Part shown: positions 8,256-18,245 of the stretch, in pieces | Numbering within the stretch: position 1 is the stretch's first letter | Layout: each line of letters starts with the position of its first letter | DNA from: Desulfobacterales bacterium | Lineage (GTDB): Bacteria; Desulfobacterota; Desulfobacteria; Desulfobacterales; JAFDDL01 | NCBI GenBank assembly: GCA_034003325.1 | Contig: JAVEYW010000011.1 | Location: 124,001-188,000 of the forward strand | Direction of reading: 5' to 3' | DNA length: 64,000 nt | The notes under the pieces: model-generated | Database searches by the model: none | Seen by the model: the letters and a program-made list of their open reading frames with translations, nothing else | What the model was told of the DNA's origin: nothing | Translations under genes and position numbers: made by a program

Positions 8256-9659
8256 TTATATTTTGTTTGAGGTTGACTGGGCCGACAAATAGTCCCTGAC
8301 CAATGAAATAGCCGCATTCCGGGTCGTACAGGTGCCGGAGAGCCGTGCTGTTTCCACCCGGGCAAGGATGTGTTTAAACAGAGCCGAGGGGGGCAGGCCG
8401 AATTCCGCAATAAGATCCTTGCCTGTAAGCAGGGGTGGGGAGGAGCTTTTTATTTTAAATTCAGTAAAAAACCGGTTTAAAAGCATGCACAAAAATGCCG
8501 TGAAGGGGGCCAGCGTGCTATGGCTTGCGGCGCCTTTCCCGAAAAGATCCGCAGCCACATGCCATAAAAGATAGGGGGTGTCATCTCCGCAGGTCATAAA
8601 AAAACAGGTAATCGCCTTGTCCGTGAGGGTTTGTTTCTGAAAGGCCTGATACAGGTGCAACGGCCGGACGTGGCGGGCGATGATGGCGGTGATGAAGTTT
8701 TGTGCGGTATTGGCGCAACGCAGCCTTTTGCAGATGCATTGTGCCGCTTTTGCGCCGGCGGTCTCATGGCCGTAAAAGTGAATATCACCGAGGGCATCAA
8801 CCGACCGGCAGGCGGGTTTGCCGATATCATGAAGCAATAAGGCGAACTTGAGCCAAATGATTCGCATCGGATCGGGTGGCTCCGGAAGCGCCGGCAGGGT
8901 TGGAGTGTCCTCGGTTAGCAACGATTCAAGGTGCGCAAGGGCCGCCAGTGTGTGGTCAAGAACATCATGGCTGTGATGACGGTTTTGCGTGCAACCGTCC
9001 AGGGGCGACAGTTCGGGAAAAACAGCAAATAGAAGTCCGCTTTCCCGCATCTGTTGAATAATCGGGTGCGCGTGCGTCGCGGACAGAATTTTAAAGATCT
9101 CTTCGCGGACCCTTTCACTCGCAGACCGGGTGATCAGGTGAGAAGATTCGGTCAGCAGCGTTCGGGTGGCCGGTACTATTGAAAAACCGAAACTCGCCGC
9201 CATTCGGTAGGCGCGCAGCAATCGAATGGGATCATCCTGAAATGCAGTGCGTGAGGCCACTCGAATCTGTTTTTTTTTGATATCCAGCCGGCCGCCCAGC
9301 GGGTCGATCAGCCTGCCAAAAGCAAGGTCGAACGCCATGGCGTTCATGGTGAAATCACGGCATTCTAAATCCGCTTCAATGGTGTTGCCGCGAGGCGGGG
9401 TGACATCAACGACATGCGCGCCGGAAACCACGCGATAGGTGGTTTTGCCGGGTTTGCCCATGGTTACGAGGCGGCCCTTTGTTTTGCCGGCGAGTTGCCG
9501 GGCAAATTCCTCTGGATTTTCGAAAACCGTAATGTCATAATCCGTAGGCTGACGGCCCAGAAAAAGATCCCGGGCCGATCCGCCGACTATATAAGCCGAA
9601 GTGCCGGTTAATCCGGTACGGATGGTAAGAGGAAGCAACTTATCATTCAATTTTGTCAT
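8256..9659 (-). CDS. CCA tRNA nucleotidyltransferase / poly(A) polymerase family with HD domain
   Basis: The N-terminal nucleotidyltransferase domain carries GGSARD (residues 26-31) and the metal-binding DYD (40-42), then ECRDFTMNAMAFD and DPIRLLRAYRMAASFGF, all typical of class II enzymes. The C-terminal half has an HD motif (LLHDIGKP, near residue 277) like bacterial CCA enzymes with phosphohydrolase activity. It most likely adds or repairs tRNA 3'-CCA, although the tRNA-Arg in this window encodes its CCA; an A-adding or poly(A) role is possible. ATG 9659 is used; TTG 9671 is an alternative. It is divergent from coaE. Confidence 0.88.
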   Translation of the reverse strand: MTKLNDKLLPLTIRTGLTGTSAYIVGGSARDLFLGRQPTDYDITVFENPEEFARQLAGKTKGRLVTMGKPGKTTYRVVSGAHVVDVTPPRGNTIEADLECRDFTMNAMAFDLAFGRLIDPLGGRLDIKKKQIRVASRTAFQDDPIRLLRAYRMAASFGFSIVPATRTLLTESSHLITRSASERVREEIFKILSATHAHPIIQQMRESGLLFAVFPELSPLDGCTQNRHHSHDVLDHTLAALAHLESLLTEDTPTLPALPEPPDPMRIIWLKFALLLHDIGKPACRSVDALGDIHFYGHETAGAKAAQCICKRLRCANTAQNFITAIIARHVRPLHLYQAFQKQTLTDKAITCFFMTCGDDTPYLLWHVAADLFGKGAASHSTLAPFTAFLCMLLNRFFTEFKIKSSSPPLLTGKDLIAEFGLPPSALFKHILARVETARLSGTCTTRNAAISLVRDYLSAQSTSNKI

Positions 9660-9689
9660 GGCGGCGCTCAACCGTTATGAAATGGACGG

Positions 9690-10349
9690 ATGATCATTAT
9701 GTCATTGGAAGTCAGATCAACCATACCTGATTTAAGTGAAAAAACAAAGCCCGTCACCATTGCCGTTACCGGCAATGCAGGGTCCGGAAAAACGGTGGTT
9801 TGCGGCCGGTTTAAGGCATTGGGGGTTCCGGTGATTTTTTCGGATGCGCTGGCCCGGGAAGTGGTCATGCCTGGCTCGGCGGTGCTATCGCGTATATCCG
9901 AGCGGTTCGGCGATGAGCTGCTGACGCCGGACGGCTCCCTGGACCGGTCGGCTATGCGGCGGTTGATGCTTCAGGACGACCAGGCGCGCCGGGATCTGGA
10001 GGCGCTGCTGCATCCCGAAATCATTTCTCTGATGCGCGCGCGCATTCGGCAGGCTGGAAAAGAAGGGGCTCGCGTGGTGATGGTTGAAGTGCCGCTTTTG
10101 TTTGAAGGCAACGCAGCGTCTTTTTTTGACCGGGTGCTGTTGGTGACTGCCGACAATGCGCGCCAAGTGACCCGGTTGGTGGCGCGAGATCGGGTTTCGG
10201 ACGCGGACGCCCATGCCTTGCTGGGCGCGCAAATGCCGGATGATCAGAAACGTGAACGATCTGATTTCATAATTAATAACAATGGTTCTATTGAGGAGTT
10301 GATAAAAACTGTTGACCGATTGTACCAAATGATTTATCAAAAAAATTAA
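9690..10349 (+). CDS. coaE: Dephospho-CoA kinase
   Basis: The enzyme phosphorylates dephospho-CoA at the 3'-hydroxyl, the last step of CoA synthesis. It has the P-loop GNAGSGKT (residues 28-35), FSDALAREVVMPGS with the CoA-domain Asp, LEALLHPEI (the conserved HP), and EVPLLFE. The 219 residues include an N-terminal extension of about 20. ATG 9699 is an equally possible start. It is divergent from the CCA-enzyme gene with about 30 nt between the starts. Confidence 0.93.
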   Translation: MIIMSLEVRSTIPDLSEKTKPVTIAVTGNAGSGKTVVCGRFKALGVPVIFSDALAREVVMPGSAVLSRISERFGDELLTPDGSLDRSAMRRLMLQDDQARRDLEALLHPEIISLMRARIRQAGKEGARVVMVEVPLLFEGNAASFFDRVLLVTADNARQVTRLVARDRVSDADAHALLGAQMPDDQKRERSDFIINNNGSIEELIKTVDRLYQMIYQKN

Positions 10350-10740
10350 GTGAGCGACAAAAGCGCTTGACATGATATTAACCATGGGATAATGCCTGTC
10401 CGTTAAAGGCTCCCGCCTGTTGGAGAGAAATTCCAAACTCTTCATTCTAAGATCACTGAGCACTCTATTGAGCACTCAAATCTCTCCAGAACAACCAACT
10501 ATGTTCCAATCCTTTTGTTATTAGTATTGGGGCGCGCCTGGAAAATCTGGCTAAAGGGCTGGGGATTGCAGCCGTTTGTTAGCATTTTTTTCATTGAGGA
10601 TAAATCGCGTGTTTGAAGGTATCATAGGATTCACGAATCCGCCTGTTCGGTAAATCAGTGCCCTGTAAAAAAACCGCATGAAACTATCAAATCAACTTTA
10701 ATTCATACCAAAAAATAACAGGAAGCGGGGAAAGGGAGTA
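10350..10740 (+). other. Long rho 5' leader
   Basis: This 391-nt gap separates coaE from rho. It contains a candidate promoter (10367-10393), an 8-bp perfect inverted repeat TGGAGAGA / TCTCTCCA (10421-10428 and 10481-10488) enclosing direct repeats TGAGCACT, and GGCTG/CAGCC before a T-rich stretch near 10575. Long leaders with attenuation are known for rho in other bacteria, where Rho limits its own synthesis. Such control here is inference. No gene is seen. Confidence 0.45.
10367..10393 (+). promoter_or_regulatory. Candidate sigma-70 promoter for rho
   Basis: A perfect TTGACA (10367-10372) is followed after 15 nt by GATAAT (10388-10393); ATAATG or TAATGC give 16-17 nt spacing. Transcription would begin near 10400, leaving a leader of about 340 nt. 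Confidence 0.45.
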
Positions 10741-11988
10741 ATGAACATAGTCGAGCTTAAAGACAAAAAAATAAGCGAATTGACCCAAATGGCCAAAAAG
10801 TTCAAAATTGAAGGCGCCGCCGGGATGAGAAAGCAGGAACTGATTTTTGCGCTGCTTCAGGCCCAGATCGAAAAAAACGGGCTGATTTTTGGCGAAGGAA
10901 CACTTGAAATTTTGCCGGATGGCTTTGGGTTTCTCCGTGCGCCGGACTATAATTATCTGCCCGGCCCGGACGATATTTATGTCTCCCCCTCACAAATACG
11001 CCGGTTCAACCTAAGAACCGGGGACACCGTTTCCGGTCAGATCAGGCAACCCAAGGAGTCCGAACGCTATTTTGCCCTGCTGAAGGTTGAAGCGGTCAAT
11101 TATGAAGATCCGGAAGTGGCCCGTGAAAAAATTTTGTTCGACAACCTGACGCCCCTGTATCCGTCCCGCAAGATGACACTGGAGACCAAGTCCGACAACT
11201 ATTCCACCCGGATTATGGATCTGGTGACGCCCATCGGTTTCGGTCAGCGTGGTCTGATCGTATCTCCGCCGCGGACGGGTAAAACCATGCTGCTTCAGGC
11301 CATTGCCAATAGTGTTGTCGCCAACCACAAGGACGTCGTCTTATTTGTGCTGTTGATAGATGAACGGCCCGAGGAGGTAACGGACATGGAGCGCTCCGTG
11401 CGCGGCGAAGTGATTAGTTCAACCTTCGACGAGCCGGCCGAACGGCACGTACAGGTGGCTGAAATGGTGATTGAAAAGGCAAAGCGACTCGTAGAGCACA
11501 AAAAGGACGTGGTCATTTTGCTGGACAGCATCACGCGGCTTGCCCGGGCTTATAACTCGGTTATGCCGCCCAGCGGCAAAATTTTATCCGGTGGTGTGGA
11601 TTCCAATGCGCTTCAGCGGCCCAAACGGTTTTTCGGCGCGGCCCGAAACATTGAAGAGGGTGGCAGCCTTACCATTATCGCAACCGCCCTGATTGATACG
11701 GGAAGCCGCATGGACGAGGTGATATTCGAGGAGTTCAAAGGCACCGGCAACATGGAAATTCAGTTGGATCGCCGACTGGCGGATAAACGCATATTCCCGG
11801 CGATTGACATTAAAAAGTCCGGCACGCGAAAAGAGGAACTCCTGTTGAATGCGGAGGTTCTGAATCGTGTCTGGATTCTCAGAAAACTGCTTTCATCCCT
11901 GAACCCGATGGACAGCCTCGAATTTTTACTTGAAAAAATGAATGGAACCGGGGATAATAGCGAATTTCTGAATTCAATGAATACATAA
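10741..11988 (+). CDS. rho: Transcription termination factor Rho
   Basis: This hexameric RNA-dependent ATPase releases RNA polymerase from untranslated transcripts. At 415 residues it is typical. It shows the Rho N-terminal helical domain ([20 protein letters not shown]), the cold-shock-like RNA-binding domain ([20 protein letters not shown]), Walker A around PPRTGKT (about residue 180), [12 protein letters not shown], and the Q-loop and R-loop regions ending in [11 protein letters not shown]. No insertion is present in the RNA-binding domain. rpmE follows 26 nt downstream, so they are probably co-transcribed. Confidence 0.98.
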   Translation: MNIVELKDKKISELTQMAKKFKIEGAAGMRKQELIFALLQAQIEKNGLIFGEGTLEILPDGFGFLRAPDYNYLPGPDDIYVSPSQIRRFNLRTGDTVSGQIRQPKESERYFALLKVEAVNYEDPEVAREKILFDNLTPLYPSRKMTLETKSDNYSTRIMDLVTPIGFGQRGLIVSPPRTGKTMLLQAIANSVVANHKDVVLFVLLIDERPEEVTDMERSVRGEVISSTFDEPAERHVQVAEMVIEKAKRLVEHKKDVVILLDSITRLARAYNSVMPPSGKILSGGVDSNALQRPKRFFGAARNIEEGGSLTIIATALIDTGSRMDEVIFEEFKGTGNMEIQLDRRLADKRIFPAIDIKKSGTRKEELLLNAEVLNRVWILRKLLSSLNPMDSLEFLLEKMNGTGDNSEFLNSMNT

Positions 11989-12014
11989 ATCACATTTAGG
12001 GGGGTTACACAGCG

Positions 12015-12227
12015 ATGAAAAAGGACATTCATCCCAAATACGAAAAAACAACGATTCGGTGTGCCTGCGGCGCTAAAATAGAGGCCGGGTCCACCAAAAA
12101 AGACATAGAAACTGAAATTTGTTCTCAGTGCCATCCCTTTTTTACCGGAAAGCAGAAACTGATTGATTCGGCTGGCCGGATTGAGCGGTTCAGGAAAAAA
12201 TACGAGAAATTTCAGAACAATAATTAA
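12015..12227 (+). CDS. rpmE: 50S ribosomal protein L31 (zinc-binding type)
   Basis: The 70-residue protein has MKKDIHPKY at the N-terminus and four zinc-ligand Cys (16, 18, 36, 39: CAC and CSQC), so it is the C+ form. [18 protein letters not shown] is the conserved C-terminal segment. GGGGTTAC upstream gives only a modest Shine-Dalgarno. It ends in a strong terminator and lies directly after rho, a common order. Confidence 0.96.
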   Translation: MKKDIHPKYEKTTIRCACGAKIEAGSTKKDIETEICSQCHPFFTGKQKLIDSAGRIERFRKKYEKFQNNN

Positions 12228-12244
12228 GTCCGACGATTTTCCCG

Positions 12245-12287
12245 AAGGTAAAAGAGGTCCCTGTCGACCTCCTTTACCTTTTTTTTC
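12245..12287 (+). terminator. Rho-independent terminator after rpmE
   Basis: AAGGTAAAAGAGGTC pairs with GACCTCCTTTACCTT (one bulge) around a CCTGTC loop and is followed by eight Ts. Confidence 0.9.
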
Positions 12288-12385
12288 CGGCAACAAAGAT
12301 CCACATTTGATTCTGGATAAATTACCCGGAACGGCCCACTCTGCAGACGCCGTTCCATGTCGAGAATCCGGCAAGAGCAATTCGT

Positions 12386-13498
12386 ATGTTTGATAAACTG
12401 ACAGGCGCTGCGGAACGTTTCGAGGAACTTGAAAAGTTGCTTGCCGATCCGAAGGTATTCCAGGAACGTGCGGCTTACCAGGCCTATACTCGCGAACACG
12501 CGGAGTTGAGCAAGGTGGTGGTCGTATACCGTAAGTTCAAGCAAACACTGGCTGATCTTGAACAAAGCCGGGAGCTTCTGAAAGATTCGGATTTGGAAAT
12601 CAAGGAATTGGCCCGCGATGAGGTGGTTCGTCTCAGCACCTTAAAAGAAGAGCTGGAGATTGAGTTAAAACAATTGCTCGTGCCGAAAGATCCACTGGAC
12701 GATAAGAATGTGTTGCTCGAAATCAGGGCCGGTACCGGCGGAGAGGAAGCAGGACTTTTTGCGGGGAATCTATTCAATATGTATTCCCGGTACGCTGAAA
12801 AACGGCGGTGGAAAATTGAGATTATAACCCACCATACTTCCGGCATCGGCGCTTTAAAGGAAGTGATTGCCCTGATTCAGGGGCAGGGGGCCTACAGCCG
12901 GTTAAAATATGAAAGCGGTACCCATCGGGTGCAGCGGGTTCCGGCCACTGAGGCGCAGGGACGGATTCATACGTCGGCCGTGACTGTAGCCGTGTTGCCG
13001 GAGGCAGAAGAGGTCGAAATTCAAATTGATCCCGGTGAAGTCAAAGTGGATGTGTACCGGTCCACCGGGCCGGGCGGACAATCGGTGAATACGACGGATT
13101 CCGCTGTGCGACTGACGCATCTTCCCACCGGGCTCGTGGTCACGTGCCAGGATGAGAAGAGTCAGCATAAAAACAAGGCCAAGGCCATGAAAGTGTTGCG
13201 AGCACGGCTGTTGGACAAAAAAACGCGGGAACAAAACGAGAAACGTTCCGAAGAGCGGAAAAGTCAGATCGGCAGCGGTGATCGGAGTGAACGGATTCGA
13301 ACCTATAACTTTCCTCAGGGCCGGATGACCGATCATCGTATCGGGCTGACGCTGTATCGTCTGGAGAGCATTCTTCAGGGGGAAATTGATGAGATCATTG
13401 ACGCGTTGACCACCCATTATCAAGCCCAGGCCCTTAAGCATGAAGAATTTATCAGTGCCCAATCCGGAGAAAAGCGGCCCGACATGGACTATTCTTGA
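12386..13498 (+). CDS. prfA: Peptide chain release factor 1
   Basis: The factor terminates translation at UAA and UAG. Its GGQ motif (residues 230-232, in [20 protein letters not shown]) triggers peptidyl-tRNA hydrolysis. The tripeptide anticodon region reads [16 protein letters not shown], the PxT form of RF1 and not the SPF of RF2. It is full length at 370 residues. The 3' end overlaps prmC, which methylates the GGQ glutamine. Confidence 0.97.
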   Translation: MFDKLTGAAERFEELEKLLADPKVFQERAAYQAYTREHAELSKVVVVYRKFKQTLADLEQSRELLKDSDLEIKELARDEVVRLSTLKEELEIELKQLLVPKDPLDDKNVLLEIRAGTGGEEAGLFAGNLFNMYSRYAEKRRWKIEIITHHTSGIGALKEVIALIQGQGAYSRLKYESGTHRVQRVPATEAQGRIHTSAVTVAVLPEAEEVEIQIDPGEVKVDVYRSTGPGGQSVNTTDSAVRLTHLPTGLVVTCQDEKSQHKNKAKAMKVLRARLLDKKTREQNEKRSEERKSQIGSGDRSERIRTYNFPQGRMTDHRIGLTLYRLESILQGEIDEIIDALTTHYQAQALKHEEFISAQSGEKRPDMDYS

Positions 13499-14351
13499 CC
13501 TGTTAAATTGGACATCGTCCTATTTCACCGCTCACAAGATAGAGCAGCCGAGGGCAACCGCGGAAGTGCTGCTGGCCCATACCCTGGGCTTTCAAAGAAT
13601 CGATCTGTATTTGCGATATGACCAGCCACTTCACCGGGATGAGCTGAGCCGTTTCAAATCCTTTGTCAAACGGCGCGTCAGTGCCGAGCCGGTGGCGTAT
13701 ATTACCGGTGAAAAAGAGTTCTGGTCCCTGACCCTGTCGGTGAATTCGAATGTTTTGATTCCCAGACCCGAATCCGAAAACCTCGTGGAAGCGGCGCTGA
13801 AGCGGCTGCCGGAAAAAACGCGGAAAGGCGCTTGTCGGATTCTGGATTTGGGTACCGGCTCGGGCGCGATTGCCATCGCTCTGGCATTCGAGCGCCCCCA
13901 AACCCTGTGTTTTGCCGTGGATCGATCCCCGGCGGCGGTTCAACTGGCGCGGAAAAATGCCGATCGTCACGGATTGGCGTCGCGGGTTCACTTTTTTGCC
14001 GGTGACTGGTTCTCATCCATCCGATCCGGCGCTGTATTTGACATCATCGTATCCAATCCGCCGTATATCAAAACACAGGAGATTGAAGGACTGCAACCTG
14101 AAATTGTCCGGTACGAACCCCATGGCGCACTTGATGGCGGCCCTCTTGGCCTGGACGCCCTGTCCTGCATCATTCGCCGGGCGCCTCCCTTTTTGGCCCC
14201 CAACGGCGCCCTCATTCTTGAAATTGGATATGATCAAAAAGCCCCGCTTATCGAGATGGTTTCGCATTCAAAGGGATATGAAGCCCCTCTTTTTTTCAAA
14301 GACTATGCCGGCCATGACCGGATTCTGCTACTAACTCGATTAGTCGATTAA
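13440..14351 (+). CDS. prmC: Release factor glutamine methyltransferase
   Basis: This SAM-dependent enzyme N5-methylates the GGQ glutamine of RF1 and RF2. It has a helical N-terminal domain, [16 protein letters not shown] for SAM, and the catalytic NPPY (206-209, in SNPPYIK). ATG 13440 gives 303 residues and a 59-nt overlap with prfA; GTG 13455 is an alternative. The overlap implies translational coupling with its substrate gene. Confidence 0.95.
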   Translation: MKNLSVPNPEKSGPTWTILDLLNWTSSYFTAHKIEQPRATAEVLLAHTLGFQRIDLYLRYDQPLHRDELSRFKSFVKRRVSAEPVAYITGEKEFWSLTLSVNSNVLIPRPESENLVEAALKRLPEKTRKGACRILDLGTGSGAIAIALAFERPQTLCFAVDRSPAAVQLARKNADRHGLASRVHFFAGDWFSSIRSGAVFDIIVSNPPYIKTQEIEGLQPEIVRYEPHGALDGGPLGLDALSCIIRRAPPFLAPNGALILEIGYDQKAPLIEMVSHSKGYEAPLFFKDYAGHDRILLLTRLVD

Positions 14352-14408
14352 GCCTATCGTGCCGTGTCAACGATGGTGATCGTGCCCTAAAACCGCCAAA
14401 TAAAACTA

Positions 14409-14437
14409 TTGCGCAAGATGGATTAGTTTGTTACAAA
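14409..14437 (+). promoter_or_regulatory. Possible promoter for rpsB-tsf
   Basis: TTGCGC (14409-14414), a 17-nt spacer, then TACAAA (14432-14437), four of six matches in each box. The leader to rpsB is about 115 nt, long enough for the S2 autoregulation known elsewhere. This is weak evidence on its own. Confidence 0.3.
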
Positions 14438-14558
14438 ACCCTGATTTTAAAAACCACACACGCCTTTGGATCTGTTTCCCGGTGCTTTTAAGAAAAAGTC
14501 GGAAATGGGGATGAAAAAGGCGGTGGCATAAACCAACCATGAAAGGAAAAAGAAAACC

Positions 14559-15455
14559 ATGGCGTATGTTACAATGAAAGAACTCTTGGAAGCCGGTGTA
14601 CATTTCGGGCATCAGACCAAACGATGGAATCCAAAAATGAAGCCGTATATTTTTGGAGAGCGAAACGGTATTTATATTATCGATTTGCAGAAAACGGTTC
14701 GTATGTTCAGAACTGCGTATGATTTTATGATAGACACCGTGGCCAAGGGCAAATCGGTGCTTTTTGTCGGCACCAAGAAGCAGGCGCGTGAAGCCGTCTA
14801 TGAGGAAGCCAACCGCTGCGAAATGTATTATGTGCATAATCGGTGGCTGGGCGGTATGCTGACGAATTTTCAAACCATAAAACAGAGTATCGAGCGGCTC
14901 AATTATTTGAACCGAATCGAAACCGACGGCTCTATTAATCTCTATACTAAAAAAGAGCGATTGAAACTTGCCAAGGAACGGACCAAACTCGACAGCACGT
15001 TGGGCGGCATTCAGAGCATGAACAGCATGCCGGGCGCGATGTTTGTGGTCGATCCCAAAAACGAGACCATTGCCATTCGGGAGGCCAGACGGCTGCATAT
15101 TCCGATTGTCGGTATCGTGGATACGAACTGTGATCCGGAAGAGGTGGACTACGTGATTCCTGGCAATGATGACGCCATTCGATCGATTCGACTGATTACA
15201 TCTAAAATGGCGGAAGCTTGCAACGAAGGTGCCAGGCGATTATCTGAAAAAAAGCAGGCGCAGTCCGATAAAAAATATGAGGAGAAAGATGAATTGGGTG
15301 CAGTTGCCGCCGAGTTGAAGCCCGGCGAAAGAAAAGTGATTTCCGACGGCACCAAGGGGCCGGTGGTCGAGATTATCAAACGGGCTTCGGGTGCTGAATC
15401 CCAGGCTGCACTGGAAGAGGCAGCCGAATCAAGTGAGACGATAGGGAGGGAATAA
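14559..15455 (+). CDS. rpsB: 30S ribosomal protein S2
   Basis: [22 protein letters not shown] and [10 protein letters not shown] are S2 hallmarks, as is PDAMFVVDP-like [15 protein letters not shown]. The core ends near residue 225. About 70 further residues form a charged Lys/Glu-rich tail, longer than in E. coli S2 (241 residues), of unknown role. A purine-rich AAAGGAAAAAG precedes the ATG. The TAA overlaps the tsf ATG by 1 nt, so the two are coupled. Confidence 0.97.
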   Translation: MAYVTMKELLEAGVHFGHQTKRWNPKMKPYIFGERNGIYIIDLQKTVRMFRTAYDFMIDTVAKGKSVLFVGTKKQAREAVYEEANRCEMYYVHNRWLGGMLTNFQTIKQSIERLNYLNRIETDGSINLYTKKERLKLAKERTKLDSTLGGIQSMNSMPGAMFVVDPKNETIAIREARRLHIPIVGIVDTNCDPEEVDYVIPGNDDAIRSIRLITSKMAEACNEGARRLSEKKQAQSDKKYEEKDELGAVAAELKPGERKVISDGTKGPVVEIIKRASGAESQAALEEAAESSETIGRE

Positions 15456-16054
15456 TGGCAGCAATAACCGCGGAAATGGTAAAACAACTACGGGAAAGAA
15501 CCGGCGCCGGAATGATGGATTGTAAAAAAGCGCTGAGCGAATGTGATGGGGATATGTCCAATGCGGTTGATTTCTTGCGAAAAAAAGGAATTTCCACCGC
15601 ACAGAAACGCGCTGGCCGGGCGATGAGTGAAGGCACGATTCAATCCTATATTCATATGGGGGGTAAAATCGGTGTCATGGTTGAAGTGAATTGCGAGAGC
15701 GATTTTGTGGCTAAAAATGATGATTTTATTGAATTTTCAAAAAATATTGCCATGCATATCGCTGCCACGAATCCGGTCTCAATCTCCCCTGACCAGGTAC
15801 CCGAGGAAATGATTCGACGAGAAATGGATATTTATCGAGCGCAAGTGGCAGAAATGGGTAAGCCTGCCAACATGATAGATAAAATCGCCGAGGGGAAACT
15901 GAATAAATTTTATAAGGAAAACTGCCTGTTGCAGCAGGCCTATGTTCGGAATCCCGACATAACGATTGCAGACCTGTTAAACGAGATGATCGGCAAAATA
16001 GGCGAAAACATCACCATTAAACGGTTTTGCCGTTACCAGTTGGGAGAGTCCTGA
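15455..16054 (+). CDS. tsf: Translation elongation factor Ts (short form)
   Basis: EF-Ts recycles EF-Tu from GDP to GTP. The N-terminal UBA-like domain ([20 protein letters not shown]) is followed by [14 protein letters not shown], the core contact with EF-Tu. At 199 residues it has a single core subdomain, as in Thermus and many Desulfobacterota, against about 283 in E. coli. It overlaps rpsB by 1 nt and is followed 4 nt later by pyrH. Confidence 0.97.
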   Translation: MAAITAEMVKQLRERTGAGMMDCKKALSECDGDMSNAVDFLRKKGISTAQKRAGRAMSEGTIQSYIHMGGKIGVMVEVNCESDFVAKNDDFIEFSKNIAMHIAATNPVSISPDQVPEEMIRREMDIYRAQVAEMGKPANMIDKIAEGKLNKFYKENCLLQQAYVRNPDITIADLLNEMIGKIGENITIKRFCRYQLGES

Positions 16055-16058
16055 TTAT

Positions 16059-16775
16059 ATGCCGATGCCCCGTTTTAAGAGAATACTGCTCAAACTCAGT
16101 GGCGAAGCGCTCATGGGCGACCAGGGCTTTGGTATCAGCCCGGACATGATTAAATTTGTTGCGGATGAAATTAAATCCGTTCACGATTTGGGCGTACAAG
16201 TGGCTGTCGTTGTCGGCGGTGGCAACATTTTCAGGGGCATCGCCGCCAGCTCTTTTGGTATGGATCGGTCGTCGGCGGATCATATGGGCATGCTGGCGAC
16301 CGTTATCAACAGTTTGGCGCTTCAGGATGCGCTTGAGAAAAATGGCCTGTTGACTAGGGTTCAAAGTGCCATTTCGATGCATGAAGTGGCGGAACCCTAT
16401 ATTCTCAGGCGTGCCATTCGCCATCTTGAAAAGGGACGAGTGGTGATTTTTGCCGCGGGCACCGGAAACCCCTATTTTACGACGGACACCGCCGCTGTGT
16501 TGCGGGCCCAGGAGATCCACGCCGAGATATTGCTAAAGGCGACCAAAGTGGACGGCATTTATGACTCTGATCCGGAAATTAATCCGAATGCCAAGCGTCT
16601 TGACAAGATTACCTATAGGGAGGCGTTGGAAAAGCAACTTCGCGTTATGGACTTGACCGCCATTTCCCTTGCGATGGATAATCAACTGCCGTTGTCGGTA
16701 TTCCTGTTAAAGGCGCCGGGAAATATCCTGGGTGTCGTCTGCGGCGAGTCCATCGGGACCCGTATCAATCATTAA
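16059..16775 (+). CDS. pyrH: Uridylate kinase (UMP kinase)
   Basis: This amino-acid-kinase-family enzyme phosphorylates UMP to UDP and acts as a hexamer. [43 protein letters not shown] and [15 protein letters not shown] are family blocks. The length of 238 is normal. It lies between tsf and frr, as in most Proteobacteria. Confidence 0.97.
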   Translation: MPMPRFKRILLKLSGEALMGDQGFGISPDMIKFVADEIKSVHDLGVQVAVVVGGGNIFRGIAASSFGMDRSSADHMGMLATVINSLALQDALEKNGLLTRVQSAISMHEVAEPYILRRAIRHLEKGRVVIFAAGTGNPYFTTDTAAVLRAQEIHAEILLKATKVDGIYDSDPEINPNAKRLDKITYREALEKQLRVMDLTAISLAMDNQLPLSVFLLKAPGNILGVVCGESIGTRINH

Positions 16776-16853
16776 AAATACGGGGGGAATCAATTTCTAC
16801 CGGCTTCGGAATCCATACAAGTGAAGAAAGAAGGCGATAAAAGGGGACCTGTC

Positions 16854-17411
16854 ATGATTGAAGAGACCTATGAAGAAACCAATGAGCGGATGGGCAAATC
16901 CATCACAGCCCTGAAAACTGAACTCAAACGGATCAGAACCGGTCGCGCTTCGGTGTCCCTGCTGGATGGTATTCGGGTGGATTATTACGGCACCCCAACC
17001 GCTTTAAATCAGATGGCGTCTCTTTCTGTGCCGGAAAGCCGTTTGATTTTGATCCAGCCTTGGGATGTTTCCGCTATTAAAGAGATTGAAAAAGCCATAT
17101 TGAAATCGGATCTGGGCGTGACACCGTCCAGCGATGGAAAACTGATTCGAATTTCCATTCCACCGTTGACGCAGGATCGGCGCAAGCAGCTCGTGCGATC
17201 GCTTCAGAAAACTTGCGAAGAGTATAAGGTGGCGGTTCGAAATGTTCGTCGGGATTCAAATGAACTGATCAAAGGGTTTAAAAAGGACGGCGATATTTCG
17301 GAGGATGAGGCGTTTAAGGCGCAGGATGAGATTCAGAAAATTACCGATGGCAATATTAAGGTGATTGACGAGATATTTAAGGAAAAAGAGAAGGAAATCC
17401 TTGAGTTCTAA
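16854..17411 (+). CDS. frr: Ribosome recycling factor
   Basis: The factor splits post-termination ribosomes together with EF-G. ATG 16854 (after AGGGGAC) gives exactly 185 residues, the family length; the upstream ATG at 16821 would add 11. ELKRIRTGRASVSLLDGI and the C-terminal EDEAFKAQDEIQKITD are typical. The last codons overlap the probable TTG start of uppS. Confidence 0.96.
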   Translation: MIEETYEETNERMGKSITALKTELKRIRTGRASVSLLDGIRVDYYGTPTALNQMASLSVPESRLILIQPWDVSAIKEIEKAILKSDLGVTPSSDGKLIRISIPPLTQDRRKQLVRSLQKTCEEYKVAVRNVRRDSNELIKGFKKDGDISEDEAFKAQDEIQKITDGNIKVIDEIFKEKEKEILEF

Positions 17412-18153
17412 CTCACCCGGTAAAAAGGGGTCGGTCCTTGACCCCCAAAAGCTCCCGAAGCATGTGGCGATTATCATGGATGGCAACGGGCGCTGGGCAA
17501 AGAAGCGATTGCTCAACCGGGTCAAAGGGCATGAACGTGGCACCGAGGTCGTTCGGGATATAGTCAGAGCTTGCCGGGATCTCGGCATTCCCGTGCTGAC
17601 GCTCTACGCGTTTTCCACTGAAAACTGGAATCGCCCCGTGATGGAAGTGCAGGCGTTGATGTCGCTTCTGGAACGATTCTTGAGTTCTGAAGAAAAAGAG
17701 ATGGTGGAAAACGATATTCGCTTTGATACCATCGGCGAGATCCATCGCTTGCCCGATCGAATTAAAAGTAAGATTCAATCGGTTAAGGCCTCAACACACC
17801 ACAATGGCGCCTTGCGGCTAAATTTGGCGCTCAGTTACGGCAGTCGGGCGGAAATTGTTAAAATGGTCAGAACCCTTGCGGGAAAAGTTGCCAGCGGCGA
17901 GATGGCGATAGAGGATATAGATGAGGCTGCCGTTTCAGCACATTTGTATACCGGAAGCTTGCCTGATCCGGATTTGCTGATTCGGACTAGTGGCGAGATG
18001 CGCATCAGCAATTTTCTCCTCTGGCAGATTGCCTATTCGGAAATATATATCACCAACACGTTATGGCCTGATTTCGGTCGGGAAGAATTTATGGAAATTC
18101 TGGATGCCTATCAGCGCCGCGAGCGCAGATTCGGCGCTGTATTCGCCGAATAG
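17401..18153 (+). CDS. uppS: Undecaprenyl diphosphate synthase (cis-prenyltransferase)
   Basis: The enzyme extends farnesyl-PP to C55-PP, the lipid carrier for peptidoglycan and O-antigen. HVAIIMDGNGRWAKKR holds the catalytic Asp; LTLYAFSTENWNRP and LLIRTSGEMRISNFLLWQ are also signatures. TTG 17401 is chosen because AGAAGGA lies about 4 nt upstream and the 250 residues fit the family; ATG 17365 would overlap frr by 47 nt. It starts within the last codons of frr. Confidence 0.94.
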   Translation: MSSNSPGKKGSVLDPQKLPKHVAIIMDGNGRWAKKRLLNRVKGHERGTEVVRDIVRACRDLGIPVLTLYAFSTENWNRPVMEVQALMSLLERFLSSEEKEMVENDIRFDTIGEIHRLPDRIKSKIQSVKASTHHNGALRLNLALSYGSRAEIVKMVRTLAGKVASGEMAIEDIDEAAVSAHLYTGSLPDPDLLIRTSGEMRISNFLLWQIAYSEIYITNTLWPDFGREEFMEILDAYQRRERRFGAVFAE

Positions 18154-18245
18154 ATAACGCAATGAGGTGGGAACGGGCCGGTTCGCTCGTATGCAGCGCC
18201 TCACTGTCATGGCGGGAGAGCTGAAAGGAGTCGAAACCAGCCCAG

